Positions 1-10,302 of a stretch of 58,266 nucleotides of DNA are shown here, piece by piece. Positions within the stretch are counted from its first letter, which is position 1. Every line of letters begins with the position of its first letter. Under the pieces are notes generated by a model. That model was not told the origin of the DNA, made no database searches, and was given only the letters and a program-made list of their open reading frames with translations. The position numbers and the translations under genes were made by a program. Origin of the DNA: Oscillospiraceae bacterium (GTDB lineage Bacteria > Bacillota > Clostridia > Oscillospirales > CAG-272); contig SVSM01000007.1 of the NCBI GenBank assembly GCA_015064295.1, positions 1-58,266 on the forward strand, read 5' to 3'.

Positions 1-2
1 GT

Positions 3-677
3 TCCGGCATCTGCAAGGTAGCCATCGTGGGCTATACCAACGCCGGCAAGTCCACCCTGCTCAACCGTCTGACCGACGCCGGCATATTGGCGGAGGATAA
101 GCTCTTTGCTACCCTGGATCCCACTACGAGAAAATTTACCCTGCCCGACGGCACCGAGGTACTGCTGGTGGACACCGTCGGCTTTATCCGCAATCTGCCC
201 CATCATTTGATCAAGGCCTTCCGTTCGACCTTGGACGAGGCAGTCTACGCCGATATTATCCTAACCATGACCGACGCCTCCGACAAGGAATGCGAGGCAC
301 AGCTCGGGGTGACCGAGAAGCTCCTCTGCGAGCTCGGCGCCGCCGACAAGCCCACGCTTTGTGTCTTCAATAAATGCGACAAGGAGGGGGAGCAGCTCCC
401 GACAGCCCCCGCCTCGGTTCCCAGAGAGAACGTCTTTTACGTCTCGGCCAAAACGGGACAGAACGTCGAAGCGCTGGTTAATCGCCTCGGCGAGCTGGTC
501 AACGAAAGCACCTCCCGCGTGACCTTTGCCGTTCCCATGGCACGGCAGGACGTGGTAGCGGGGCTCTATCGCTTTGCCCGGGTGGAGGAGGTCGCCTATG
601 AGGGTGACACGACTCTCGTGACGGCCGTCTGCGACGCCAGAGCCAAGGGGATGTTCCGGGAGTGGATCAAGGTATGA
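3..677 (+). CDS. hflX: GTPase HflX, C-terminal part (5' end outside window)
   Basis: Frame open to window start; VAIVGYTNAGKSTLLNRLTDA (G1), LVDTVGFIRNLPHHLIKAFRSTLDEA (G3) typical of HflX. Confidence 0.93.
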   Translation, partial: SGICKVAIVGYTNAGKSTLLNRLTDAGILAEDKLFATLDPTTRKFTLPDGTEVLLVDTVGFIRNLPHHLIKAFRSTLDEAVYADIILTMTDASDKECEAQLGVTEKLLCELGAADKPTLCVFNKCDKEGEQLPTAPASVPRENVFYVSAKTGQNVEALVNRLGELVNESTSRVTFAVPMARQDVVAGLYRFARVEEVAYEGDTTLVTAVCDARAKGMFREWIKV

Positions 678-1291
678 AGCGGATCACGCTGGAAAAGGCC
701 GCATCGGCCGAGCTGACCGAAAGGAAGTCGGTCTTTATCGGCTATGCCTCTCCCGTCGGGAGTGAGGAGGAGGCCATCGAGTTTATCAAGGCCATCAAGA
801 AAAAGCACGCCGACGCCCGCCATAACGTCTACGCCTATATGCTGAACGGCGGCGGCATCGCCCGTTATTCCGACGACGGGGAGCCTCAGGGAACGGCAGG
901 GGTGCCGGTCCTTGACATCATCCGCAAGGGGGGCTTTTGCGACGCCGTCATCGTGGTCACGCGGTATTTCGGCGGCATCCTGCTGGGTGCCGGCGGACTG
1001 GTCCGCGCCTATTCGGCCGCCGCCCGCATGGCGGTGGAGGCGGCGGGGATCGTGACCTACGATCTCTTTACCGAATTTTCCCTCACGGTGAGCTACAACG
1101 ACCACGGCAAGCTGACCAACCTTCTGGCACAGGCCAATCCCCTGCGGGACGGCATCGATTACGCCGACGGCGTTACCCTCCGCCTCGCCCTGCCCGGGGA
1201 GGAGCTGGAGGACTTCCGAGGGAAAGCTTCGGAAATCACCGCCGGCCGTGCCGTCTTCGAGGTGACGGGGGAGCGGTTTGATAAGAGATAA
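674..1291 (+). CDS. YigZ/IMPACT (UPF0029) family protein
   Basis: YSDDGEPQGTAGVPVLDIIRKGGFCDAVIVVTRYFGGILLGAGGLVRAYSAAA motif; ATG at 674 preferred over the ORF-track start 662. Confidence 0.9.
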   Translation: MKRITLEKAASAELTERKSVFIGYASPVGSEEEAIEFIKAIKKKHADARHNVYAYMLNGGGIARYSDDGEPQGTAGVPVLDIIRKGGFCDAVIVVTRYFGGILLGAGGLVRAYSAAARMAVEAAGIVTYDLFTEFSLTVSYNDHGKLTNLLAQANPLRDGIDYADGVTLRLALPGEELEDFRGKASEITAGRAVFEVTGERFDKR

Positions 1292-1401
1292 CGCACCCCG
1301 AGGGGCTTTGCCCCTCGGGCTCCCCACAAGAAAAACTTTTTGAAAAAAAGTTTCTCTTGACTCTTCCAAAACGTTGAACGGCCCAAAACTTCGTTTTGGG
1401 C
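1292..1401. repeat. Composite palindromic repeat R1 (single arm a-b-c-d)
   Basis: a CCCGAGGGGC-TTT-GCCCCTCGGG 1297-1319; b AAGAAAAACTTTTTGAAAAAAAGTTTCTCTT; d GCCCAAAAC-TTC-GTTTTGGGC 1381-1401. Confidence 0.85.
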
Positions 1402-1454
1402 AAGGCTCCTTTGATCGTGCTTTGCCGTTTCTTGCGTGGAGCGGTCCTTTATCG

Positions 1455-1490
1455 TCCTCTTACTTAAAAAGAGGAGTTTTTGCTTTTTTT
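1455..1490 (+). terminator. Rho-independent terminator after yigZ/R1
   Basis: TCCTCTT-ACTTAAA-AAGAGGA followed by GTTTTTGCTTTTTT. Confidence 0.65.
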
Positions 1491-1542
1491 GCGTATATTA
1501 TTAAATGATTATAATCTCACTTAAATTTGGGAGGTACGGCCT

Positions 1543-2529
1543 GTGACGGTAACCGAGATGATTTACGAACGAGAGCGCCAAACGCTGTCCCCCTACGCCT
1601 TTTTGAGCGAGAACACCAAGGGGCGGGACGAGCCCATCAACCCCTGCTGTCTGCGGGGAGAGTTCCAGCGTGACCGTGACCGCATCATCCACAGTAAGGC
1701 CTTTCGTCGGCTGATGCACAAGACGCAGGTCTTTCTGTCACCCGAGGCCGACCACTACCGTACCCGCCTGACCCATACCCTGGAGGTCAGTCAGGTGGCA
1801 CGGTCCATTGCCCGAGCCCTGAGCCTGAACGAGGACCTCTCCGAGGCCATCGCCCTGGGACACGATTTAGGGCACACCCCCTTCGGCCATGCCGGCGAGC
1901 GGGTGCTTCGCAAGTGCTATTCTCCCGACTTTGCCCACTATCGGCAGAGCATCCGGGTGGTGGAGAAGCTGGAAAAGCTGAACCTCACCTGGGAGGTGCG
2001 GGACGGTATCCTGTGCCATACCACGGGCGGCGCCTCGACCTTAGAGGGCCGCATCATTCTGGAGGCCGACCACATCGCCTATATCAACCACGACATTGAC
2101 GACGCCTTCCGGGGCGGCATCCTGACCCCCGCCGACGTGCCGAAGGAGCTCTTCGACCGCCTGGGGCATAGCCATGGCGAGCGCATCAATACCATGGTGA
2201 CCAGCATCATCCGTGCCAGTGAGGGCAGGGGCGATATCCAAATGGAGCCCGACGTCCGCGAGATGACCGACAAGCTCCACGCCTTCCTCTATGAGAAGGT
2301 CTACCGCAGTCCCATCGCCAAGGGCGAGGAGGGAAAGGCGGAGGCTCTCCTTGAGCGTCTTTTTGACTATTTCGTCAACCATCCCGAAAAGCTTCCCGCC
2401 GAGTATCATCCCACGGTGGAGGAGGAATCGGCCGGCCGCGCCGTCTGTGACTATATCTCCTGCATGACCGACCGTTACGCTGTCAGTCTGTATAAGAAGC
2501 TGTTCATCCCCGACCCCTGGAGGGGTTAA
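1543..2529 (+). CDS. dgt: dGTP triphosphohydrolase-like HD protein
   Basis: FRRLMHKTQVF, RTRLTHTLEVSQVARSIARAL, ALGHDLGHTPFGHAGE HD motifs; start may be GTG 1543 or a nearby ATG. Confidence 0.92.
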   Translation: MTVTEMIYERERQTLSPYAFLSENTKGRDEPINPCCLRGEFQRDRDRIIHSKAFRRLMHKTQVFLSPEADHYRTRLTHTLEVSQVARSIARALSLNEDLSEAIALGHDLGHTPFGHAGERVLRKCYSPDFAHYRQSIRVVEKLEKLNLTWEVRDGILCHTTGGASTLEGRIILEADHIAYINHDIDDAFRGGILTPADVPKELFDRLGHSHGERINTMVTSIIRASEGRGDIQMEPDVREMTDKLHAFLYEKVYRSPIAKGEEGKAEALLERLFDYFVNHPEKLPAEYHPTVEEESAGRAVCDYISCMTDRYAVSLYKKLFIPDPWRG

Positions 2530-2793
2530 GTAGGGGGACGCAGGGGCTCTGCCCCTGAACCCTGCAAGGAAACCTTTTTGGAAAAAGTTTTCCTTGACCA
2601 TTCAAAAACTTTTAACAGTCCAAAACTGCGTTTTGGACAATGGAACTTAAAAAACCATTCTATCGGTTTGTTTTATGTAACCGGTTGGGGCAGTATTTGC
2701 CCCTCTTCTCTGCCGAAAACGGAGTTTTCGGCCAGTTCTTCTTTGCTTCTTTCTTCTAAAGAAAGAAGCGGGGTCAAGGGGCAGAGCCCCTTG
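2530..2793. repeat. Composite palindromic repeat R2 (inverted pair)
   Basis: a 2541-2557, b 2566-2595, d GTCCAAAAC-TGC-GTTTTGGAC 2618-2638; d' GCCGAAAACGGAGTTTTCGGC 2712-2732; CTTCTTTCTTCTAAAGAAAGAAG; a' CAAGGGGCAGAGCCCCTTG 2775-2793. Confidence 0.88.
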
Positions 2794-2812
2794 CGTCCCC
2801 TTCGGAGTGATG

Positions 2813-4546
2813 ATGATACCGCAACAGGTGATTGAAGAAATTAAATATCGCAATGACCTGGAAGAGGTAATTGCACAGTACGTCACGCTGAAGCGTGCGG
2901 GGTCGAATCTTGTGGGATGCTGTCCCTTCCACAGCGAAAAGACGCCGTCCTTTACGGTGTTCAGCCAGACCAAGTCCTTCTACTGCTTTGGCTGCGGTGC
3001 GGGGGGCGATGTAGTGTCCTTCGTCATGCGGACCGAGAATCTTGATTACGTCGAGGCCATCCGCTTCCTTGCCAAGCGGGCGGGCATCGAGATCGAGGAG
3101 GAAGAGCGCGACAACCGAACCGGCGTCAAGCGGGAGCGCATCCTGGCCATGAATCGGGATGCGGCACGGTTCTTCCACGAGAACCTGAAAACCAGCCCCG
3201 AGGCGCAGGCGTATCTTGCCAAGCGCGGGCTGTCCACGGCGCTTGTCAAGCACTTCGGCATCGGCTACGCCCCCAACGATTTTCAGGCGTTGACGAAGCA
3301 TCTCACGGCGAAGGGCTACCGCCCCGACGAGATGAAGGCGGCCTTCCTCTGCTCCATCAGCCAAAAGAACGGCCGCAGCTACGATATTTTCCGCAATCGG
3401 ATCATGTTTCCGGTCATCGACGTCAAGGGCGACATCGTAGCCTTTGGCGGCCGCACCATCGGACAGGACCAAAACGAGGCCAAATACATCAACTCCTCGG
3501 ACACCCCGGTGTTCAACAAGCGAAGGAATCTGTTTGCCCTGAACTTTGCCAAGTCGGAATGTGCCGAGCAGCTGATCCTCTGCGAGGGATACATGGACGT
3601 GGTGGCTCTGCATGGGGCGGGCTTTACCAACGCGGTGGCCTCCTGCGGCACGGCCCTGACCCCCGACCAGGCACGGCTTATGAAGCGCTACACCAAGTCG
3701 GTCATCATCTCCTTCGACGCCGACGAGGCGGGCCAGCGGGCCGCTGATAAGGCCTTCGGCCTTCTCGGGGACGCGGGGCTGGAGACACGGCTTCTGAAGG
3801 TAGAGGACGCCAAGGACCCCGACGAGTACATAAAGAAATTCGGCAAAGAGGGCTTTTCCCGTCTTCTGAATCGAAGCCGAAGCCGCTTTGATTTCAAATT
3901 CTCGGGCATCCTGGCCAAATACGACATCACCCGCCCCGAGGAGCGCGTCAAGGCCGCCTCGGAGGCCGCCGACTTCCTGTCAAGGATCTGGTCGGAGGTG
4001 GAGCGTGACGTCTACGCGCGGCAGGTGGCGGACAAGCTGGAGATCCCCCTTGACAGTCTGAAAAACGACGTAAAGCGCAAGATCGCCAAACGGGACAAGG
4101 AAGAAAAGAAGGAACGGAACCGCGAGGTGATCCGAGCTACCGAGGGCTACGGCGACCGCGTCAACCCCGACCGCCTGAAGCATTTGGGAGCGGCCAGCGC
4201 CGAGGACACCGTCCTCGGTATCCTGACCCTGTATCCCGAGCTGATCCCCGAGACGGTAGAAACGGTGGGGCTGACAGAGGAGGACTTCGTTACGGCCTTT
4301 AACCGGAGAGTCTACGGGAAGATGGTCGCACTGGGATCCGGCTTCGACACGGCGCTGCTGGGAGAGGACTTCACCCAAGAGGAGATCTCCCGCATCGTGC
4401 AAAACACCGTCTCCCGCCAAGGGCTGACGCAAAACGGCATGACCGTCATCGCCGAGTGCGCCGCAAAGCTGCGGCAGGGACGGGTGCGGCAGTCGCTGTC
4501 CCTGGAAGATCTGATCGCCAGCAAACGAATCAAAAAACAGGATTGA
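2813..4546 (+). CDS. dnaG: DNA primase
   Basis: CHC2-type zinc finger CCPFHSEKTPSFTV...FYCFGCGAGGDVVSF, TOPRIM EGYMDVVALH; ORF track begins at GTG 2807, ATG 2813 preferred. Confidence 0.95.
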   Translation: MIPQQVIEEIKYRNDLEEVIAQYVTLKRAGSNLVGCCPFHSEKTPSFTVFSQTKSFYCFGCGAGGDVVSFVMRTENLDYVEAIRFLAKRAGIEIEEEERDNRTGVKRERILAMNRDAARFFHENLKTSPEAQAYLAKRGLSTALVKHFGIGYAPNDFQALTKHLTAKGYRPDEMKAAFLCSISQKNGRSYDIFRNRIMFPVIDVKGDIVAFGGRTIGQDQNEAKYINSSDTPVFNKRRNLFALNFAKSECAEQLILCEGYMDVVALHGAGFTNAVASCGTALTPDQARLMKRYTKSVIISFDADEAGQRAADKAFGLLGDAGLETRLLKVEDAKDPDEYIKKFGKEGFSRLLNRSRSRFDFKFSGILAKYDITRPEERVKAASEAADFLSRIWSEVERDVYARQVADKLEIPLDSLKNDVKRKIAKRDKEEKKERNREVIRATEGYGDRVNPDRLKHLGAASAEDTVLGILTLYPELIPETVETVGLTEEDFVTAFNRRVYGKMVALGSGFDTALLGEDFTQEEISRIVQNTVSRQGLTQNGMTVIAECAAKLRQGRVRQSLSLEDLIASKRIKKQD

Positions 4547-4566
4547 GATAAAGAAAGGCAACGGAA

Positions 4567-5661
4567 ATGAACGGAGAAAAGAAATTTGACGTAAGCGAGC
4601 TGATTGAGAGAGGCAAGGCAAAGGGATCCCTGTCCAACAGCGAGATCATGGAAGCCATCGAGGACGTGGACTACGACATCGAACAGATCGAAAAGCTGTA
4701 CGACACCCTGGAGGGCATGGGCATTGAGATCACGGGGTATATGGACACCCCCGAGTTTGCCGCCATCGAGAACGACGTGGAGCGCTACGAGAGTGCCGAG
4801 GACATGGAAAAGATGCTGGCCCAGGAGGGGCTTGCCATTGACGACCCCGTCCGTATGTACCTCAAGGAGATCGGCACGGTATCGCTTTTGGATTCTGACC
4901 GCGAGCTGATGCTGGCGGAGCGCATGGCCGAGGGCGATCGGGAGGCCAAGGACGAGCTGGTGAAGGCCAACCTGCGTCTGGTGGTCAGCATTGCCAAGCG
5001 CTACGTGGGCAAAGGAATGTTCTTCCTTGACCTCATCCAGGAGGGCAACCTGGGCCTGATGAAGGCGGTGGAAAAGTTTGACTACCGCAAGGGCTATAAG
5101 TTCTCCACCTACGCCACCTGGTGGATCCGCCAGGCCATCACCCGTGCCATTGCCGATCAGGCGAGAACCATCCGTATTCCCGTCCATATGGTGGAAACCA
5201 TCCATAAGGTCTCCCGCATCCAGCGTCAGCTGCTGCAGGAGCTGGGGCACGAGGCCACCGCCGAGGAGGTGGCGGAGCAAATGGGCATGAGCGCCGATAA
5301 GGTAAGAGAGATCATGAAGGTCTCCCAGGACCCCGTCTCCCTGGAAATGCCCATCGGTGAGGAGGAGGACAGTCACCTGGGCGACTTTATTGAGGATGAC
5401 TCCAACCCCGCTCCCGCCGAGGCCGCCGCACAGCGGCTGTTGAGCGAGCAGCTCAACGAGGTGCTGCATACCCTTACCCCCCGAGAGGAGCAGGTGCTGA
5501 AGCTCCGCTTCGGTCTGATGGACGGCCGTCCCCGTACGCTGGAGGAGGTCGGTAAGGAGTTCCACATTACCCGAGAGCGTATCCGTCAGATCGAGGCCAA
5601 GGCCCTCCGTAAGCTCCGCCACCCCAGCCGTTCCAAGCGTCTGAAGGACTATTTGGACTGA
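4567..5661 (+). CDS. rpoD: RNA polymerase primary sigma factor
   Basis: [73 protein letters not shown]; directly follows dnaG. Confidence 0.96.
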   Translation: MNGEKKFDVSELIERGKAKGSLSNSEIMEAIEDVDYDIEQIEKLYDTLEGMGIEITGYMDTPEFAAIENDVERYESAEDMEKMLAQEGLAIDDPVRMYLKEIGTVSLLDSDRELMLAERMAEGDREAKDELVKANLRLVVSIAKRYVGKGMFFLDLIQEGNLGLMKAVEKFDYRKGYKFSTYATWWIRQAITRAIADQARTIRIPVHMVETIHKVSRIQRQLLQELGHEATAEEVAEQMGMSADKVREIMKVSQDPVSLEMPIGEEEDSHLGDFIEDDSNPAPAEAAAQRLLSEQLNEVLHTLTPREEQVLKLRFGLMDGRPRTLEEVGKEFHITRERIRQIEAKALRKLRHPSRSKRLKDYLD

Positions 5662-5843
5662 TCTTCTTTTAGATCAATTCCATAAAAATCCAACGCTGAT
5701 TTTAGCGATAACGACGATTTGTATGGGCGTCATGCCCAATCGACGGAAATGGATTTTGTTGGATGTGCTCAAAAAGCACGGCCGTTTGAGCACAAAAGGA
5801 AGCGAACCGTCTTCAAGGTTTTCCCTTCGTTCATAAAATGAAC

Positions 5844-5872
5844 TTGACAGAAGCCGTATCTTAGTGTAAAAT
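5844..5872 (+). promoter_or_regulatory. Sigma-70/A-type promoter, orphan SBP
   Basis: TTGACA-17-TAAAAT. Confidence 0.65.
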
Positions 5873-5932
5873 ATAATTTGTTTAATGATACAGAGTGGGG
5901 CGGTATGCCCTGCTATCCCCAGGAGGAATCCC

Positions 5933-7750
5933 ATGAAAAAGAGACTTTTGTGTTTTCTTGTCGCCGTTCTCTGCCTTCTTCCGATGGCCCTGACCGGCTG
6001 CAGTGACGAGGAAGTAGAGGACACGGGCGGAAAGAAGCCCCTGACGCTGACGCTGTACGGCATCACCGGTGAATCCACCACCAAGGAGGCCATCAAGCTG
6101 GTGGAGAAGGAGCTGAACGTCTATACCGAGGGCAAGCTGAACACCCACATCGTGCTGAAGCTCTACCCCGAGGACGAGTATTATCAGGTCCTGGACGCCA
6201 AGATCGCCGAGATCGAGCGCATCAAGGCCGGCAAGGACGATGAGATTCTCGACGAGACGACGGCACCGGAAACCGACGCCGAGACCTACGAGGAAAACGG
6301 CGCCACCAAGGTCGTCTATCCCGACGTCAAGGACACCCAGATGGACATTTTCATGGTGCAGGGTGCCACCAATCTGAACAAGTATAAGAACGGCGGGTAC
6401 CTGAACGGCCTTAACACGGCCCTGACCGGTACCGGCAAGCTGCTGAGCACCTACATTTCCCAGAAGGTTCTGGCAACCGCCACCCTGGGCGGCAGAGGTC
6501 AAGCTAACGGTCTGGTGGATAAGGGTACGGTGTACGGTATCCCCAACAATACCGTTTCGGGCGAATATACCTATCTCCTGGTCAACAAGGAGCTTGCCTC
6601 CAAGTACTACTATTCGGCTAACGACGTCAAGACCTTGGATACCCTGGCCTACTTCCTTGAGGACGCCGCCAAGCATTCCGATTACGTCACGTTGTATAAC
6701 GAGCCGGTTCTCATGGCGGAGCCCCTGATGGACAGCATCCCGCTGATCGGCTGCATCATGACCAACGAGCACACCGCCTTCAACCGCGAGGCGCCCCGTA
6801 ATATGCTGAATCTGCTGGCTTTTGCCGACCATTACAGTACGGTGGCCCAGTTCCGCAAGCAGAACTATATCACCGACGGCGACTATTATCAGATGCCGGA
6901 GGACAAGAAGGTAGCGGCCGCCTTCATTAAGGGTAACGCCGCTCTTCCCGAGCAGTATGAGGACGAATACTTCGTGATTCCTTACGCCATGCCGGTTGCG
7001 AGTGCCGACGACTACCCCGGCACTATGTTCTGCATCAGCTCCTTCACCGGCAGCGCGGATCGCTGCATGGAGGTTATTAAGACCATTCAGACGGTGTCCT
7101 CCTTCCGCAACACCTTCCAGTACGGTGTAGAGGGCGTTCACTACGAGGTCGAGGAATTCACCGGCATCATCAACATTCTGAACGACGATTATTCCATGGA
7201 TCCCGCCGACACCGGTAACCTCTTCCTGCTCACGCCCAACAACCGCATGAGCAAGGCTGAGCTGGCGCTGGCCGCCAACGACTGGGCCCTTGGCAAGCAG
7301 CAGTATCGCGATACCGTTGTCAGCCCGTATTGCGTATTTGATTTCCGCATCATCACCGCGGATAACTATAAGACGCAGTCCTACGTTTACAAGGAGATGT
7401 ACGAGGAAGCTCTGGCAGAGGCCAAGGCACAAGCCAAGGCAGAGGGCAAGAAGTTCGATGCCTCCAAGTTTGAGTTTGACGCTGCCTACCCGCAGACCTA
7501 CACCGACGAGATCCTTGCGGGATTGGAGACGGTAACCGCCTCCTTCGTGGAGCGCCTGCAAAACTTTAAGGAATACAAGGATGAGGACGGCAACCTCGTG
7601 ACTATGAAGGACTTCCTCAAGATCCTGTATAAGGAGATGAGCGCTGACGACAGCTATAAGATGTTCAGCGATCAGAAGAACCCCGATTCTCCTCTTTCCC
7701 AGTACGTGAAGTGGTACGCCACCTACGGCCCTGTGATCGCAGGGGGCTAA
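5933..7750 (+). CDS. Extracellular solute-binding lipoprotein, orphan
   Basis: Lipoprotein signal MKKRLLCFLVAVLCLLPMALTGCSDEE; family-1-like substrate-binding protein; no permease or ATPase adjacent. Confidence 0.75.
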   Translation: MKKRLLCFLVAVLCLLPMALTGCSDEEVEDTGGKKPLTLTLYGITGESTTKEAIKLVEKELNVYTEGKLNTHIVLKLYPEDEYYQVLDAKIAEIERIKAGKDDEILDETTAPETDAETYEENGATKVVYPDVKDTQMDIFMVQGATNLNKYKNGGYLNGLNTALTGTGKLLSTYISQKVLATATLGGRGQANGLVDKGTVYGIPNNTVSGEYTYLLVNKELASKYYYSANDVKTLDTLAYFLEDAAKHSDYVTLYNEPVLMAEPLMDSIPLIGCIMTNEHTAFNREAPRNMLNLLAFADHYSTVAQFRKQNYITDGDYYQMPEDKKVAAAFIKGNAALPEQYEDEYFVIPYAMPVASADDYPGTMFCISSFTGSADRCMEVIKTIQTVSSFRNTFQYGVEGVHYEVEEFTGIINILNDDYSMDPADTGNLFLLTPNNRMSKAELALAANDWALGKQQYRDTVVSPYCVFDFRIITADNYKTQSYVYKEMYEEALAEAKAQAKAEGKKFDASKFEFDAAYPQTYTDEILAGLETVTASFVERLQNFKEYKDEDGNLVTMKDFLKILYKEMSADDSYKMFSDQKNPDSPLSQYVKWYATYGPVIAGG

Positions 7751-7760
7751 CCGACAAAAG

Positions 7761-7797
7761 AAAAGGGCCCGAAGCCGACGGCTTCGGGCCCTTTTTG
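7761..7797 (+). terminator. Rho-independent terminator
   Basis: AAGGGCCCGAAGCCGACGGCTTCGGGCCCTTTTT. Confidence 0.9.
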
Positions 7798-7829
7798 TTA
7801 TCCGTGGGGATAAAAATTTTCGCTTTTTC

Positions 7830-7858
7830 TTGACAGGGGGAGAAAAAATGGCTATACT
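7830..7858 (+). promoter_or_regulatory. Promoter, rubrerythrin
   Basis: TTGACA-17-TATACT. Confidence 0.75.
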
Positions 7859-7893
7859 GTAAGTAAATACTACCTTTTGAAAGGATCACCGTT

Positions 7894-8430
7894 ATGAAGG
7901 AACTGAAGGGCACCAAGACCGAAGCCAACCTCCTTGCCGCATTGGCAGGGGAGAGCGTGGCCAGAAATAAGTACACCTATTTTGCCAGCGCCGCCAAGAA
8001 GGAGGGCTACGAGCAGATCGCCGCCATCTTCCAGAAGACGGCCGACAACGAGAAGGAGCACGCCAAGATGTGGTTCAAGGCGCTGGGAGAGCTGGGCAAT
8101 ACCGCCGAGAATCTGAAGAGCGCCGCTGAAGGCGAAAATTACGAATGGACCGATATGTACGCCACCTTTGCCAAGGAGGCAGAGGAGGAGGGCTTCACCG
8201 AGCTGGCGGCCAAGTTCCGCATGGTGGCCCAGGTGGAAAAGGCCCACGAGGAGCGCTACCGTGCCCTTCTCCGCAACGTGGAGATGCAGAAGGTCTTCGA
8301 AAAGACCGAGGAGACCATGTGGGAGTGCCGTAACTGCGGCCATCTCGTTATGGGCAAGAAGGCCCCCGAGATCTGCCCCGTTTGCGCGCATCCTCAGAGC
8401 TACTTCGAGGTCAGAGCCGAGAACTATTAA
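7894..8430 (+). CDS. Rubrerythrin
   Basis: Ferritin-like diiron motifs EHAKMW, plus C-terminal rubredoxin [30 protein letters not shown]. Confidence 0.95.
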   Translation: MKELKGTKTEANLLAALAGESVARNKYTYFASAAKKEGYEQIAAIFQKTADNEKEHAKMWFKALGELGNTAENLKSAAEGENYEWTDMYATFAKEAEEEGFTELAAKFRMVAQVEKAHEERYRALLRNVEMQKVFEKTEETMWECRNCGHLVMGKKAPEICPVCAHPQSYFEVRAENY

Positions 8431-8435
8431 AAAAC

Positions 8436-8470
8436 AAAAAGGAATCGGGGCCCACGCCCCGATTCCTTTT
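8436..8470 (+). terminator. Rho-independent terminator after rubrerythrin
   Basis: AAAAGGAATCGGGGCCCACGCCCCGATTCCTTTT. Confidence 0.9.
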
Positions 8471-8571
8471 GCCGTGTTGGCACGGAGCCGGGCCGAAAAC
8501 GGCAAAAGCCGTTGAAGAGAGAGCCGCCCGTGCCATCTGTGGCAAATTCCAAATCGAAAGAAGGAAAAGCG

Positions 8572-9438
8572 ATGTATTTGAGAAAGCAAACCCGTTCCGT
8601 CCTCCTGCTCCTGTGCGCCGTTTTGCTTTTGAGCTTTACGGTTGGCTGTCAAGGCCTAAGGGACGACCGTCCCCTTGTGGACATCCGGCCGGGTACCGAT
8701 GAATCGGGCTCACCGGTGAGCGAGAGCGATGGCTCTCAAGGGAACGTAAACGGTGCCGTGTCCGATCGGACGGATCTCGACGGAAAGGTGCCGGGGAGCA
8801 ACGAGTCCGAGGAAGCCCCGCCGAGCGGGAGCTCCTCTACCGAAGCCGATCCCGAGCCTCCCGCACCGGTGGAAACCGATTCCGGAGCCATGACGTCCAA
8901 GGAAACGGAGACCGAAAAGGAGAAGCCCGAGGAGACCACTCCCGTCACCGACGCGCCGGATGACACGCAAACGAATATCGGCGCCGAAGACGGTAACGAA
9001 GAAGACGCCGCATCCGGTGCCGAGCTTCTGGTCGGCACTTGGAGTACTGTAAAGCGCTTTGACTACGGGGCGGATGGCGCGAGCCTACTGGTCTACACGA
9101 TTTGTTTCAAGGCCGACGGTACCGGCATCATGAACGACCTGGAATATACCTATTACGCCGACAATCCCGACGGCGATTGGGGAGACGGCTGGTCGCTGGC
9201 CGGAAGAGGCTACGTACCGTGGTATTTTACATATTCGCTGGAAGGCGATGAGCTGATCAGGACCACCATTCCCGTTGAGGAATGGGACGTGTCCGACACC
9301 AGCTACGATTCCGTCTCCTTTTCCGAGCGCGATAAGCTGACCTTGAATGGCATGACGTACCTGCGCGGAGAGTATGACGTAAAAACCCTGTGTTCTCTTC
9401 TGAACGTGGATTACACCGTGGTCATCCCCGCGGAATAA
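8572..9438 (+). CDS. Putative lipoprotein with Ser/Glu/Pro-rich linker and C-terminal domain of unknown function
   Basis: Signal MYLRKQTRSVLLLLCAVLLLSFTVGCQG, then low-complexity acidic linker. Confidence 0.7.
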   Translation: MYLRKQTRSVLLLLCAVLLLSFTVGCQGLRDDRPLVDIRPGTDESGSPVSESDGSQGNVNGAVSDRTDLDGKVPGSNESEEAPPSGSSSTEADPEPPAPVETDSGAMTSKETETEKEKPEETTPVTDAPDDTQTNIGAEDGNEEDAASGAELLVGTWSTVKRFDYGADGASLLVYTICFKADGTGIMNDLEYTYYADNPDGDWGDGWSLAGRGYVPWYFTYSLEGDELIRTTIPVEEWDVSDTSYDSVSFSERDKLTLNGMTYLRGEYDVKTLCSLLNVDYTVVIPAE

Positions 9439-9496
9439 ATCCGAACCGGCGCCAAACGGTCAGAAGGCGCCATTCTGCGAACGTACGGACAATACG

Positions 9497-9530
9497 AAAA
9501 ACGGTAGGCATTTCATGCCTACCGTTTTTT
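9497..9530. terminator. Bidirectional terminator between convergent genes
   Basis: AAAAACGGTAGGCATTTCATGCCTACCGTTTTTT. Confidence 0.88.
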
Positions 9531-9579
9531 GATGCTTTCGGTGTACCCCGCGGGGCGTTCCCCTGCGACAGGGAGGAAA

Positions 9580-10302
9580 TCAGAGAACACTCTGCAAGAA
9601 CTGCTTGGTTCTGGGATTCTGAGGATTTCCGAAAAGCTCCTCAGGGGTGCCCTCCTCGGCGATCACGCCCTCGTCCATGAACAGGACGCGGTTGGCCACC
9701 TCCCGGGCAAAGCCCATCTCGTGGGTGACGATGACCATGGTCATGCCCTCGGAGGCCAGGCTTCTCATGAGGTCGAGGACCTCTCCCACCATCTCGGGGT
9801 CCAGCGCCGAGGTAGGCTCGTCAAAGAGCATGACCTTGGGGTTCATGGCCAGTGCCCGCACGATGGCGATACGCTGCTTCTGTCCGCCCGACAGGGTGGA
9901 GGGATAGGCATCGGCCTTGTCGGCAAGACCGACACGCTCCAGCAGACGCATAGCGTTAGCCTTGGCCTCCTCCTTGGTCATAAGACCGTGGTGGACGGGA
10001 GCGTACCAAATGTTTTTGGCAACGGTAAAATGGGGGAACAGGTTGAAGTGCTGGAACACCATACCCATGCCCTGTCTGACCTTGTCGATGTTGGTCTTCT
10101 TGGCGGTGATCTCGACGCCGTCCACAAAGATTTGCCCATCGGTAGGGGTCTCCAGGCGGTTCAAGCAACGCAAAAAGGTACTCTTTCCGCTGCCCGACGG
10201 GCCGATGACGACGATTCTCTCGCCGTCGCGGATGACGTAGTCGATGCCGTTCAGTACCTTGAGATTTTCAAAGGATTTATGTAGATTCTTAACTTCTATC
10301 AC
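9580..10302 (-). CDS. Polar amino-acid ABC transporter ATP-binding protein
   Basis: Walker [43 protein letters not shown]. Confidence 0.95.
   Translation of the reverse strand: MIEVKNLHKSFENLKVLNGIDYVIRDGERIVVIGPSGSGKSTFLRCLNRLETPTDGQIFVDGVEITAKKTNIDKVRQGMGMVFQHFNLFPHFTVAKNIWYAPVHHGLMTKEEAKANAMRLLERVGLADKADAYPSTLSGGQKQRIAIVRALAMNPKVMLFDEPTSALDPEMVGEVLDLMRSLASEGMTMVIVTHEMGFAREVANRVLFMDEGVIAEEGTPEELFGNPQNPRTKQFLQSVL

Noticed and set aside
4312-5622. 436-aa minus-strand ORF
   Set aside because: Antisense to rpoD; spurious.
5765-5793. GTGCTCAAA...TTTGAGCAC hairpin downstream of rpoD
   Set aside because: Real inverted repeat, but no U-tract and no similarity to the repeat family; not enough to assign a function.
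5882-7561. 559-aa minus-strand ORF
   Set aside because: Antisense to the solute-binding protein; long antisense ORFs are expected from high GC third-position bias, and no domain is recognisable.
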